A stretch of 64,000 nt of DNA, taken from assembly GCF_014696875.1 (NCBI RefSeq), contig NZ_JACJQV010000089.1, positions 58,902-122,901 on the forward strand. Reading direction: 5' to 3'. Every line of letters starts with the position of its first letter. Within the stretch, counting starts at the first letter, position 1. The notes beneath the pieces were generated by a model. It saw only the letters and a program-made list of their open reading frames with translations, did not search any database and was not told the DNA's origin. Both the position numbers and the translations under genes were made by a program. The stretch comes from Microcystis wesenbergii FACHB-1317 (GTDB lineage Bacteria; Cyanobacteriota; Cyanobacteriia; Cyanobacteriales; Microcystaceae). Positions 1-8,851 of the stretch are shown in pieces.

Positions 1-119
1 TTCTGGCAATCCTTAGAAATATTACTATAATTTCTCACTTTAGGGTAGTTATGAGGGGAAATTAGCAGATGTCAAACTCAGGTTAAAAATAAGGGATATC
101 TAACCCATCCTACCCCTAA

Positions 120-2651
120 TTATGCTTTCCTCAACCATCTTTTTAACAATCGCCACAATGCCACGATAATCCCCCCAATTAAAACGAAAGGAAACATAAC
201 CACCCCCAGAAAGAAAGCAACGATTAAGGGATATTTTTGGGTTTCTAATTGCCGAATTGCCTGATCGCACTTTTGAACATATCCTGCTAACCCCAATGCT
301 TGATATAATTCCCGCGACTGAAGATATGCTTCTTTCGCTTCCGATATACGCTTGAGTTTATAGTAGGTAAGTCCCAGATTAAACCAAGCATTCGCTTCAC
401 CCCCCCGATCACCGATTTCCCGAAGGATTGCTAAGGACTGTTGATAAAACTCGATCGCTTTTTGGTATTCTCCTAGGGAATAGTAAACAGCGCCTAAATT
501 ACCGTAGGAATCCGCTTCACCTTCCCGATCACCGATTTCCCGTTTGATTGCTAAGGACTGTTGATGAAACTCGATCGCTTTTTGGTATTCTCCTAGGGAT
601 TGGTAAACATTGCCTAAATTATTGTAGGATGCCGCTTCACCCCACCGATCACCGATTTCCCGTTTGATTGCTAAGGACTGTTGATGAAACTCGATCGCTT
701 TTTGGTATTCTCCCAGGGAATCGTAAACATTACCTAAACCCATGTAGGATTTCGCTTCACCCCCCCGATCACCGATTTCCCGTGTGATTGCTAAGGACTG
801 TTGATAAAACTCGATCGCTTTTTGGTATTCTCCTAGGGAATAGTAAACATTGCCTAAACTGCTGAGGGATGCGGCATAATTCCAGTTGGTTTGCTCCTCC
901 TGTTGTTGGTAAACAGTGACTAATTCAAGGTAATAATCCGCTAGGGTTTGATAATACCCCCCCAGGGTGAGAAAATCATAGATAGCACGGAGAATATCAA
1001 AAGCAGAATCATAGACTTTTAGCTGACTCCAATGATAAAAAATTTCTAAATATTCTGTTACGTCTTTTAGGGTTTGCCAAGGTTTTGTTTTTATAGTTGA
1101 AAGATAATAGGCGATCGCTTTTTGGTGTAATTCCCTTTGATCGCCGGCTTTGTATTGTGCATATTCCCAAACTAAAGGCTGAAAACTAAAAATTCGCTGG
1201 CGATTTTCCTCTTTTTCTTCTAATAATGATCGTCGCTGCAATTCTCGCAGATCTGCCGTGATCTCGGACAGTTCGATCTCCGGGTAATTATCCATCACTG
1301 CTTTGGCTGCTGGAGAATCAAATTCACGGCGATAAATGCTGGTTTTAGTGAATAATTCCTGCTGTCTTTGGCTAAGTCGCTGAAAACTAGCATCTAAAAC
1401 CAAAGCAATTCCCACTGTCTCTTGACGATGACTCCCCACCACCTGCGGATCGCTCAAAAGTTGCGATAAATTTCCTAATCCTAAATCCGCTAACCTTTCT
1501 AAACTGGGGTTTTGCGGAAATTCTGCTAGGAGTAAATCCGCCACCAATCGCAGGAGTAATGGATGACCATCCACCCGTCGAGAAAAGTTCTCTAAATCCC
1601 CTGTTATTTGCGATTCCGCTAACAATTGCGCCCCTTCAGGTGGTTTCAAACCTTTTAGCTCAATCCAACGGTTAAAACCCTTAGTTTTTGGCTTTTCTCT
1701 GGTGGTGACTATAATTTTGCTGGTGTCACCTTTTTCTATCCAAGCAGTGAAAAACTGCTGATAAAATTCATTATTCCAAGAACCATCTTCCCCTAATAAA
1801 CTCTCTAGATTATCGATAATAATTAGGTGGCGATGGCGTTGCAGTTGTCTGATTAAAGCTTCCTGTAAATCTATTTCTTCTTTGGGGACGGGATAACCAA
1901 AGTCCGTCAGGAATTGGCGAGCTAAACCACTAAATCTCCCCAGATTTCCCGCTTCCCACCAAAAGCGTTTTGGGAATAAATCTTCATCGTCCCCTAGGGA
2001 AGGATCGAGGGGAATTTCCTCCTCAAAAATTTTACTGGCTAGGGTAGATTTTCCAATCCCTCCAACTCCTTTGATGCCAATCATCGCAACATTTGGATCA
2101 GTAAACCACTGCTTAATTTGGGTGATTTCCTCCTTCCTTCCCTGCCAATAGGCGAGACGTTTTCGAGCATTTCCTCCCTTGAAAGTACTCCTTTGACTAC
2201 TGCGATTATTTTCTATTGCGTCTGCTTTTGCGTGCAGATCCGCCAGTCATTCAGGAGGGATTCCTAGATTTAAATTACCCTTAACTTCTTGAATGTTCAA
2301 TTGTTGTTTAATATCTTTGTTAATTTGTGTAACAATTTGAGTTTTCGTTTCTGTTTGATTCTGATTAATTATCATAATTTGTTGTGCTAGGGTTTGGATT
2401 TCTTGGGCAAAATTGGGGTCTTTGAGCATTTCTACCTGTAAAAAAGGAACCACTTGCTGTTCAATCATTGCCTCGGATTTGGTTTGTTCGGCTGCCGCTA
2501 AAACCTGTGCTGCGGCGGGTTCCTTTTGTAACTTTTGCTTAATTTTTTGCCACAATTCTACACCTTTATCCATTGCTCCTTCCGTTAATTTACCGATAAC
2601 AGCTTCAAAGGCGATTTTAGCGATTTCGGCGGCGGCTAACTCTGCTAACAT
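120..2651 (-). pseudogene. STAND NB-ARC/TPR ATPase split by an in-frame stop
   Basis: The reading frame runs from ATG at 2651 (MLAELAAAEI) to 120, interrupted only by TGA at 2247-2249. The upstream piece (135 aa) is helical and coiled-coil-like. The downstream piece has open frame from 2246, with its first ATG at 2084. It holds a P-loop (GVGGIGKST), an LIIIDNLESL Walker B, a winged-helix region, about five near-identical 40-aa TPR units (DNA 380-860) and a C-terminal hydrophobic segment (last 38 residues) followed by basic residues. The 54 codons between the TGA and the ATG read as normal pre-NB-ARC sequence (KRLAYWQGRKEEITQIKQWF), so one protein of about 844 aa was probably ancestral. STAND ATPases act as signal-sensing switches, often in defence. 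The TGA could be a TGG-to-TGA mutation, a sequencing error, or a real split with re-initiation. Confidence 0.8.
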
Positions 2652-2751
2652 AATTATCAATCGCAAGAATTTTTCGCCATTCTAACACAACTATTTGCGG
2701 ATGACATCGGTTCTCCTCCCCCATTTGTCTCGTTATAAGTAGCTCTGGTAG

Positions 2752-2808
2752 GGTGCGTTCCCTAATGCAACTCCTGCTGCTCCACCGATAGATTTTTGGG
2801 AACGCACC
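2752..2808. repeat. Inverted-repeat element, GGTGCGTTCCC arms
   Basis: Perfect 11-bp inverted arms GGTGCGTTCCC (2752-2762) and GGGAACGCACC (2798-2808) flank about 35 bp. Arms of the same type occur at 17583-17617 and 45303-45364. This is a small dispersed hairpin element in intergenic DNA. Confidence 0.75.
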
Positions 2809-2919
2809 ATGCTCATTCATTTTTGTGCGGACTGTCTTCAGGTGTTACCTGCTGTCATACCCAGCAAGTGAGCCTGTTCGTTGAGTTGAAGAGTAAAATA
2901 GGGGAAGTCTTAATCTAAG

Positions 2920-3030
2920 ACTAAATCCTGTTTAAAAGGTATGGAAGAGTGGGGAGCAGGGAGCGCCAGATCTGCGGAGAAACAATCCATAGCTTGGGAG
3001 TTAATCACACTGTTAAAAACGGATTTGGTA
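2920..3030. repeat. MITE family A copy 1 (IS630-like ends)
   Basis: Begins ACTAAATCCTGTTTAAAAG and ends TTAAAAACGGATTTGGTA, which form imperfect terminal inverted repeats. The interior (gggagcaggga, gggagttaatcac) reappears in inverse orientation at 37363-37462. The ends resemble those around the decayed IS630 element at 59258-60135, so that transposase family may have moved it. Confidence 0.7.
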
Positions 3031-3230
3031 TGATTTTGGTAATTCCCCCTATTTTTAACCTTCAGAACTAATTGCTGCTCAAACCAAAAGTACAGTAAAA
3101 AGAATTAAAGAACATTCAATAGTTTTGGCAGTTCAAAATACAACCAGTTTGGACTTGACGACGCAAAAAGCCCAAAAAAAAGGGTTATCTAGATTGTCAA
3201 ACATCCTTTGGTCTCAAAATTAATACGACA

Positions 3231-3328
3231 TTATAGCGTTTCCTGTTTGCACGAGGTACATTATCAATGTTGAAAAGCTTAATTATCAAAGGCTTAGTTG
3301 TACCACACAAGTGTGAAAACCGCTATAA
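3231..3328. repeat. MITE family B copy 1
   Basis: About 98 bp beginning TTATAGCGTTTCCTGTTTG and ending GTGAAAACCGCTATAA, with terminal inverted repeats of the type TTATAGCG(G)TTTTC. A clearly related copy in inverse orientation lies at 56832-56928, sharing the interior blocks aggtacatta and ttgaaaagctta. Confidence 0.75.
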
Positions 3329-3412
3329 ATGCCTCTTAGCTTACCTCAGCCTTGAGATAACTGCGACCATGAAAAATCCTTTGCGATCGCATTGGACAAT
3401 CTCTCCTAGGGC

Positions 3413-3442
3413 TTGACATAAACCCAGCAATAATGTTATAAT
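3413..3442 (+). promoter_or_regulatory. Sigma-70-type promoter for rplJL
   Basis: TTGACA (3413-3418) and TATAAT (3437-3442) are both perfect consensus hexamers with an 18-bp spacer. Transcription would start near 3449, leaving a leader of about 210 nt before rplJ. This is the best promoter visible in the window and suits a highly expressed ribosomal operon. Confidence 0.85.
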
Positions 3443-3448
3443 AAAACA

Positions 3449-3657
3449 CTGGCTTAAGCCAAAGACAGCAGGCGCAAAACAGCTTAAATACCCTGCCGAG
3501 GTCAAAGCGAGAAAACAGCAGCCAAAAAGACTAAAGAAAGAGATATTTTCTGTCTTGGTCGTGCCTGAACTGATTCTCTCCACTCAACCCCGGCGCTACA
3601 AGGGGTTATTTTTGTGCCTGTGGAACCGGTCCCCCGCATACAGGAGGTGAACAAGGG
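3449..3657 (+). promoter_or_regulatory. rplJ leader (L10-leader type) with attenuator-like hairpin
   Basis: This is the long untranslated leader between the consensus promoter and rplJ. The hairpin AACCCC (3586-3591)/GGGGTT (3602-3607), followed directly by ATTTTT (3608-3613), looks like an intrinsic terminator or attenuator. In many bacteria L10(L12)4 binds this leader to control its own synthesis. The same role here is inferred from position and structure. A strong ribosome-binding site (AGGAGGT) lies about 11 nt before the rplJ ATG. Confidence 0.6.
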
Positions 3658-4206
3658 ATGGGGAGAAGCAGAGAAAGCAAGGGAGTAATTCTAGAAGAAT
3701 TAAAAACCTCCCTGAGGGAAGCTCAATTAACGATGGTCATCGACTATCAAGGTTTAACCGTCGCCGAAATCAGCAATCTACGCCGCAAATTGCGCCCCAC
3801 GGGAACGATTTGTAAAGTCACCAAAAATACTTTGATGGGCTTGGCGATCGCTGAAGATAGTGGCTGGGAACCGATGAAAAGCCTTTTATCGGGAACATCC
3901 GCCTTTCTGCTCGTAAAAGAGGATATCGGTGGAGCTTTCAAGGCCTATCAAGAGTTCAAAAAAGAAAGCAAAAAAACCGAATTGCGAGGCGGTGTCCTCA
4001 AAGAGGGGACAAAAGGTCAACTGTTAACAGAAGATCAGATCAAAGCGATCGCCGATTTACCGTCGAAAGAACAGTTAATCGCTCAGGCCGCCGGAGCAAT
4101 CAACGCCATTGCCACCAAACTGGCCCGCAGCATCAACGAAGTTCCCGCATCTTTGGCCCGTGCCGTCGATGCCGTGGCCCGTCAAGAAGAAAAAGAAGCG
4201 GCTTAA
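3658..4206 (+). CDS. rplJ: 50S ribosomal protein L10
   Basis: 182 aa, slightly longer than the roughly 165-175 aa bacterial norm because of an Ala-rich C-terminal tail. The N-terminus (LREAQLTMVIDYQGLTVAEI, SNLRRKLRPTGT) is the rRNA-binding domain of L10. The C-terminal helix carries the L7/L12 dimers of the ribosomal stalk. The start is supported by AGGAGG at -11. The next gene, rplL, follows after 44 nt, the universal rplJ-rplL order, so the two share the upstream promoter and leader. Confidence 0.97.
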   Translation: MGRSRESKGVILEELKTSLREAQLTMVIDYQGLTVAEISNLRRKLRPTGTICKVTKNTLMGLAIAEDSGWEPMKSLLSGTSAFLLVKEDIGGAFKAYQEFKKESKKTELRGGVLKEGTKGQLLTEDQIKAIADLPSKEQLIAQAAGAINAIATKLARSINEVPASLARAVDAVARQEEKEAA

Positions 4207-4250
4207 CACCGCGCCAATCAATCACTTACAAACAATTAGGAGTCTAACCC

Positions 4251-4643
4251 ATGTCTGCTGTAGCTGAAATCTTAGAAAAACTCAAAACCCTGACCCTCTT
4301 AGAAGCTGCGGAATTAGTCAAAGGTATCGAAGAAACCTTCGGAGTTAGTGCCGCCGCTCCCACTGGTGGCATAATTATGGCTGCCCCCGGAGCTGCTCCT
4401 GCGGCTGCTGCTGAAGCTGTGGAAGAACAAACCGAATTTAACGTCGTTCTCGAAGAAGTTCCCGCCGACAAGAAAATTGCTATCCTCAAGGTAGTGCGCG
4501 AATTGACCGGTTTAGGACTCAAAGAAGCGAAAGACCTGGTAGAAGCCGCTCCCAAAGCGGTTAAAGAAGGCACTAACAAAGATGATGCCGCCGCCGTCAA
4601 GAAAAAACTGGAAGATGCCGGGGCAAAAGTTAGCGTTAAATAG
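4251..4643 (+). CDS. rplL: 50S ribosomal protein L7/L12
   Basis: 130 aa. It has the N-terminal dimerisation helices ([20 protein letters not shown]), an Ala/Pro-rich flexible hinge at about residues 40-62, and the C-terminal factor-binding domain ([20 protein letters not shown]). It forms the multimeric stalk that recruits translational GTPases. TTAGGAG lies about 8 nt before the ATG. The gene is cotranscribed with rplJ, and a perfect 12-bp hairpin follows. Confidence 0.98.
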   Translation: MSAVAEILEKLKTLTLLEAAELVKGIEETFGVSAAAPTGGIIMAAPGAAPAAAAEAVEEQTEFNVVLEEVPADKKIAILKVVRELTGLGLKEAKDLVEAAPKAVKEGTNKDDAAAVKKKLEDAGAKVSVK

Positions 4644-4655
4644 ATCGCCACTGAT

Positions 4656-4682
4656 TCTGGGGATGTAGATTACATCCCCAGA
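4656..4682 (+). terminator. Hairpin after rplL
   Basis: Perfect 12-bp stem TCTGGGGATGTA / TACATCCCCAGA with a 3-nt loop, 13 nt after the rplL stop. It lacks a clear T tract, so it may act as a terminator or as an mRNA-stabilising 3' end. Confidence 0.65.
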
Positions 4683-4747
4683 CAAGCCGAAAAGCTCATT
4701 TCCTGATACTATAGGATTGTTATAGCAGTCTTGTAGGATGTCCAACC

Positions 4748-4843
4748 ATGGAAAGCGTCGCTTACATTTTAGTTTTAACTATGGCTTTGTCGGTAATTTT
4801 CTTCGCCATCGCCTTCCGGGAACCTCCCCGGATTCAAAAGTAA
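4748..4843 (+). CDS. psbT: Photosystem II reaction centre protein T (PsbT)
   Basis: 31 aa: MESVAYILVLTMALSVIFFA followed by IAFREPPRIQK. It is a single transmembrane helix with the characteristic basic/Pro-rich stromal tail of PsbT, the small subunit near the PSII dimer interface. Length (about 30-32 aa) and sequence fit the family well. psbT usually follows psbB, but here psbB is not adjacent; nrdR and rpsA follow instead. It is easily missed because of its size. Confidence 0.95.
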   Translation: MESVAYILVLTMALSVIFFAIAFREPPRIQK

Positions 4844-4881
4844 ATTTCTTAACTCCGTTTAGGTTAATAATTTTCTTCCCT

Positions 4882-4920
4882 GAGCCGCCCGCTTGTCAAA
4901 AGCAGGTTAGCGGCTCTGGT
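4882..4920 (+). terminator. Hairpin terminator after psbT
   Basis: GAGCCGC (4882-4888) pairs with GCGGCTC (4910-4916), with inner GCTT/AAGC pairing, followed by tggttttcg. It lies 38 nt after the psbT stop and before nrdR. Confidence 0.6.
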
Positions 4921-4970
4921 TTTCGTATTTAAAGGCTTAAATTAAAGGTTCCCCTCACCGAGCGCCTCCT

Positions 4971-5486
4971 ATGCAATGCCCTAATTGTCAGCATACCGAT
5001 AGTCGCGTTTTAGAGTCCCGTTCCTCCGAAAACGGTCAGAGCATTCGTCGTCGTCGTGAATGCTTACAGTGTAAATATCGCTTCACCACCTACGAGCGCA
5101 TAGAATTCGTGCCGATCACGGTGATTAAAAAAGATGGTAAACGGGAATCTTTTGATCGCTGCAAACTGCTGCGCGGTATCGTCCGCGCCTGCGAAAAAAC
5201 CGGCATTACCCCCTCAAGATTAGAGGCGATCGTCAATGATATCGAATCCCGTCTGCAGCAAGACTCAAAACGGGAGGTAACAAGTCAGGAGATCGGTCAA
5301 TTAGTCCTAGAATACCTCCGGCAAGAATCGGAAGTAGCCTATGTGCGCTTTGCTTCGGTTTACGGCAATTTTCAGGGAATTAGAGACTTTATCGCCGCTT
5401 TAGCGCTGCTGCAATCCTCCGAAATCGAACGCGCTCATCCTTCTTGGTCTCAAGTGGAAGAAGCCAGCGTGATCACCTCATCTTAA
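4971..5486 (+). CDS. nrdR: Transcriptional repressor NrdR
   Basis: 171 aa. The N-terminal zinc ribbon has two Cys pairs ([13 protein letters not shown] and [16 protein letters not shown]) in the spacing typical of NrdR. It is followed by an ATP-cone domain ([20 protein letters not shown] to about residue 140). NrdR senses ATP/dATP and represses ribonucleotide reductase genes. No ribonucleotide reductase gene is in this window, so its targets lie elsewhere. The placement between psbT and rpsA is a familiar cyanobacterial arrangement. Confidence 0.96.
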   Translation: MQCPNCQHTDSRVLESRSSENGQSIRRRRECLQCKYRFTTYERIEFVPITVIKKDGKRESFDRCKLLRGIVRACEKTGITPSRLEAIVNDIESRLQQDSKREVTSQEIGQLVLEYLRQESEVAYVRFASVYGNFQGIRDFIAALALLQSSEIERAHPSWSQVEEASVITSS

Positions 5487-5503
5487 ATAGTCCCCGATTC
5501 AGT

Positions 5504-5718
5504 TATAATTAGGATCCCTTGTGCTATTTAAAGCCCAAGCTCTGGTTAGATTCTTAAGAGTCATTCTTGAGGCGGATTGCCTGCAAGAAAGCCGGATGCG
5601 GCAGTTCATCCCCTAGGCCCTGCCTAGGAACTAAATTGGGAGGCATCTCCTTTATTTAGAAACTGTACATCACATAGGAGGAAAAACCTACGGAAATTCC
5701 GAGGCCCAAACAACGTAC
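5504..5718 (+). promoter_or_regulatory. rpsA leader with candidate -10 box
   Basis: TATAAT at 5504-5509 has no convincing -35. About 200 nt of leader follow, containing the self-complementary stretch CCTAGGccctgCCTAGG (5611-5627). AGGAGG at about 5676-5681 lies some 37 nt before the ATG, too far to act as a normal ribosome-binding site unless the intervening GGAAATTCC hairpin is folded out. Long structured leaders are common for S1 genes; control here is inferred. Confidence 0.4.
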
Positions 5719-6711
5719 ATGACCACCCAAAAAACCGCAAACAAAAACATAGGCTTTACCCATGAAGATTTTGCCGCCCTTCTAGACAAATACGATTATC
5801 ATTTCAGTCCGGGAGATGTTGTCGCCGGGACTGTTTTCAGCATGGAACCCCGGGGAGCGCTTATCGATATCGGTGCTAAAACCGCCGCTTTTATCCCCGT
5901 GCAGGAGATGTCGATCAACCGTGTCGATAATCCCGAAGAAGTTTTACAACCCAACGAAACCAGGGAATTTTTCATTCTTACCGACGAGAATGAAGATGGA
6001 CAGCTAACCCTGTCGATCCGTCGCATTGAATATATGCGCGCTTGGGAACGGGTGCGTCAATTGCAAAAAGAAGATGCTACCGTGCGATCAAATGTTTTTG
6101 CCACTAACCGTGGTGGGGCATTAGTCAGGATTGAAGGTCTCCGCGGCTTTATCCCCGGTTCTCACATTAGCACCAGAGAAGCGAAAGAGGATTTAGTCGG
6201 TCAGGAATTGCCCTTAAAGTTTTTAGAAGTGGATGAGGATCGCAACCGTCTGGTTTTAAGTCATCGTCGCGCTTTAGTGGAACGCAAGATGAACGGTTTA
6301 GCCGTGGGACAGGTGGTAATCGGTTCCGTGCGCGGAATCAAGCCCTACGGTGCTTTCATCGATATTGGTGGAGTCAGTGGTTTACTGCATATTTCCGAAA
6401 TCTCTCACGATCACATTGACACCCCCCACACGGTTTTCAATGTCAATGATGAGTTAAAAGTGATGATTATCGATCTCGATGCCGAAAGAGGTCGCATTTC
6501 CCTCTCGACTAAACAATTAGAACCCGAACCGGGAGATATGCTAAAAAATCGCCCCTTAGTGTTTGAAAAAGCGGAAGAAATGGCGATTAAATACCGAGAA
6601 AAACGTCTAGCGGAAGCGGAAGGCCGGACCGTCTCGGAAGTAGTGGAAGAAATCGAAGTTCCCCCCGCCTTGGAGGAGGAAGATTTAGTTCTCGCTGCCG
6701 CCGAGGAGTAA
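5719..6711 (+). CDS. rpsA: 30S ribosomal protein S1 (cyanobacterial three-domain type)
   Basis: 330 aa with three S1 RNA-binding domains at about residues 28-100, 113-178 and 193-262. The third is canonical (GQVVIGSVRGIKPYGAFIDI, then SGLLHISEISHDHIDTPHTV). Cyanobacterial and plastid S1 have about three domains instead of the six found in Escherichia coli, so this is full length. S1 helps recruit mRNA to the 30S subunit. The C-terminus is acidic. A five-copy cagttat repeat starts 3 nt after the stop. Confidence 0.96.
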   Translation: MTTQKTANKNIGFTHEDFAALLDKYDYHFSPGDVVAGTVFSMEPRGALIDIGAKTAAFIPVQEMSINRVDNPEEVLQPNETREFFILTDENEDGQLTLSIRRIEYMRAWERVRQLQKEDATVRSNVFATNRGGALVRIEGLRGFIPGSHISTREAKEDLVGQELPLKFLEVDEDRNRLVLSHRRALVERKMNGLAVGQVVIGSVRGIKPYGAFIDIGGVSGLLHISEISHDHIDTPHTVFNVNDELKVMIIDLDAERGRISLSTKQLEPEPGDMLKNRPLVFEKAEEMAIKYREKRLAEAEGRTVSEVVEEIEVPPALEEEDLVLAAAEE

Positions 6712-6713
6712 GT

Positions 6714-6748
6714 CAGTTATCAGTTATCAGTTATCAGTTATCAGTTAT
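6714..6748. repeat. Heptamer tandem repeat (cagttat)5
   Basis: Five perfect copies of the 7-mer CAGTTAT directly after the rpsA stop. Related or reverse-complementary tracts of the same unit occur at 10243-10318, 11899-11931, 33584-33646 and 36761-36794. Confidence 0.9.
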
Positions 6749-6882
6749 CAGATTTGAGTTTTAAGTGTACAGTATTAAATAGAAGTTTCCTACTGTCTTT
6801 TCACTGATTACTGTTTACTGGACGGCTACGCCGTGCCTTTGGCAACACTGAAACGTCTCCCAACTCCCTGTTTATTCAATCT

Positions 6883-7902
6883 TCAGACACTGCCGATAAA
6901 TCCTGTAATTCCGGTCATCCCCTCACTAATATTGACATCGAGGAAACGATCCAAGTCATCGAAAGTGGTTCCGTAGGTAATAGTTTTATCGTCGTATCCT
7001 TTCAGACTGACGGTATGTTGCTCAAAAGCTTGGTGGAGATGGGGTAAACCGATGAGATAACTGTAGGTAGTTGCTCCGATGGCTAAATCCCTATCCATTT
7101 CTTTAGTAGCCGACTCTAAACGAAAAGCGGCGTTGACTGTATCGCCGATCGCCGTATAATCTGGATGTTCACCGCTGCCAGTATTGCCCACCATGGCATA
7201 ACCAGTATTCACTGCCGCACCGATGCGTAATTTGAAGGGTAAGGGATATTGTTCGCTTAAGGCGCTGGTCATTTTCTGTAGTTGCCTAATTGCTTGGAAA
7301 ATTTGCAGGATATCGTCTTGACTGACTTCCTGTTGGCCGTGAAACCAGATGGCCATGATCGCATCACCGATATATTTATCTACCCAACTGCCGGAACTGC
7401 GGATAATACTCCCGGCATGGCGAAACCAATTGCCAATCAGAGAAGAAAGCACTTTTTCGTCTAATTGCCTCGTTAAAGCCGTAAAATTTCGTATATCCAC
7501 CACTATCACCGATGTTAAGCGCCGTTCATGGACGGTGGAGGTGGGGGTATCCCATTCTAAATGGTGCGGTTGCTTGCCCACATTAGTGGGAGTAGGACGA
7601 TAGAACTGCACTTCGGTTTTGCCAAAGGTAATCTGATCCTTGTTATGGATAGTCACCGGAATGGCTACCCTTCTGCCATTGACAAAAGTTCCATTGCGAC
7701 TACCCAGATCGATCAGATAAAAATCTCCTGTTTCCGTGCATTGTAAAATAGCGTGATTACGAGAGATACAGTGATCTTTAATCATGATATCGTTATCTTT
7801 GCCCCGTCCGATTGTCCAGTAAGATCTGCCCACGAGAGGGAAAAAACGTTGTCCCTTCTTGGTATGGAGTAGTAAATAGGGATTTTTTCCTAGTAGAGCC
7901 AC
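6883..7902 (-). CDS. FHA-domain class III adenylate/guanylate cyclase
   Basis: 339 aa. The N-terminal FHA domain (about residues 25-105) has the GRGKDNDI, SRNH and GSRNGTFVNGR phosphothreonine-binding motifs. The catalytic domain (about 125-310) has the metal-binding VVDIRNF aspartate, the second Asp in DKYIGDAIMAIW, and DYTAIGDTVNAAFRLES. The Asp/Thr residues of this last motif suit an ATP-selective cyclase. It probably makes cAMP in response to a phosphorylated partner. It is a single gene, convergent with rpsA. The start at 7902 places the FHA domain right at the N-terminus. Confidence 0.9.
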   Translation of the reverse strand: MALLGKNPYLLLHTKKGQRFFPLVGRSYWTIGRGKDNDIMIKDHCISRNHAILQCTETGDFYLIDLGSRNGTFVNGRRVAIPVTIHNKDQITFGKTEVQFYRPTPTNVGKQPHHLEWDTPTSTVHERRLTSVIVVDIRNFTALTRQLDEKVLSSLIGNWFRHAGSIIRSSGSWVDKYIGDAIMAIWFHGQQEVSQDDILQIFQAIRQLQKMTSALSEQYPLPFKLRIGAAVNTGYAMVGNTGSGEHPDYTAIGDTVNAAFRLESATKEMDRDLAIGATTYSYLIGLPHLHQAFEQHTVSLKGYDDKTITYGTTFDDLDRFLDVNISEGMTGITGFIGSV

Positions 7903-7986
7903 GGGTGTATGAGCAGCGATAGACAGGGGGTGCTAACTATATAGTTTATTCTATTGACCAGAAATGGAAATGAGCTAGGAAAACCA

Positions 7987-8688
7987 TTAGGCCAGAGAAG
8001 CGGTAATCCAAAATAAACCATCGACTAAAATTGTACTCAATACGGCTCCGCTAAATGCCCACCAATGACACACCCGTTTTTGCAAAGGATAGATACCGAT
8101 CGCTAAAAGCAGGTTGAGCAGCACGATCGCCCAACTGATGCCCCAGGGGGTCTGAATTTGGGCCAAGGCGTTATCAAATATCGGCGACACTAGGTTGGGG
8201 TCTAGTTCCACGGTCATTAATTGTCGCCAGTAGGGAATTAGTCCCGTTAGATAGAAATATAAGTCGGTGATGGCGGTTCCTAACAAAGAACCGAGATAGA
8301 AAAGATTGCCCACTTTGCCGCGACCTTTGTATAATCCCCAGAGAACAAAGGGCAGCCCGATCGCTTCCATGGGAATGTGGATCAAGGGTTCCCAACGCCA
8401 CCAACCCCAGTACAGAGAACCGGCTAACCAACTCCAACTAAAGCCCAAAAGTAAATCCCCCCAAAGACTGATTTTTGCCTGTTTGAGCAGCCAAATCCCT
8501 AACCCCACCCAGAAAATGGTTAAACCTAGGCTAATTTCGGGATAGTAGCGCACTAGGGGCGCTTGCACGAACACGGGGACTGATACCAGAAATGCTGCTG
8601 TCCAAAAGACGGATTGACATTTTTCCCAGTTGGGGACTAGGGGTTTCAGGCGATCGGGATTGCTGGGGACGAGGGTAGAGTTGAGCAA
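7987..8688 (-). CDS. Cyanobacterial membrane protein, DUF3120-like
   Basis: 233 aa if it starts at TTG (8688). It has about seven hydrophobic segments rich in Trp (SVFWTAAFLVSVPVFVQAPL, LGLTIFWVGLGIWLLKQA, WLAGSLYWGWWRWEPLIHIP). It resembles the cyanobacterial DUF3120 family of integral membrane proteins of unknown function; that family name comes from memory of the pattern. No catalytic motif is visible. It is divergent from the gene at 8852 and lies 84 nt upstream of the cyclase gene on the same strand. Confidence 0.65.
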   Translation of the reverse strand: MLNSTLVPSNPDRLKPLVPNWEKCQSVFWTAAFLVSVPVFVQAPLVRYYPEISLGLTIFWVGLGIWLLKQAKISLWGDLLLGFSWSWLAGSLYWGWWRWEPLIHIPMEAIGLPFVLWGLYKGRGKVGNLFYLGSLLGTAITDLYFYLTGLIPYWRQLMTVELDPNLVSPIFDNALAQIQTPWGISWAIVLLNLLLAIGIYPLQKRVCHWWAFSGAVLSTILVDGLFWITASLA

Positions 8689-8851
8689 AGGATTTCAGAA
8701 TTGTTACAAAACTTTACTTATATTAAGATACATCATTCTTTCTCTACTATATCCCCCCTAGGGGCATTTTGAGCAATTAAAAAATTGTTTTTGGCGATGC
8801 GCTATCCTGTTAAAATCGAAACGACAGCAGCGATCGAGGAGTGCAGAAAAT

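Noticed and set aside
2413..2685. Plus-strand 90-aa frame opposite the STAND N-terminal piece
   Set aside because: Cys/Ser-rich antisense of a coiled-coil gene; no start signals or family features.
4244..4651. Minus-strand 135-aa frame across rplL
   Set aside because: Exactly antisense to rplL; composition reflects the Ala/Glu-rich L7/L12 sequence.
8174..8437. Minus-strand 87-aa frame within the DUF3120-like gene
   Set aside because: Out-of-frame overlap of a multi-TM gene; no independent support.
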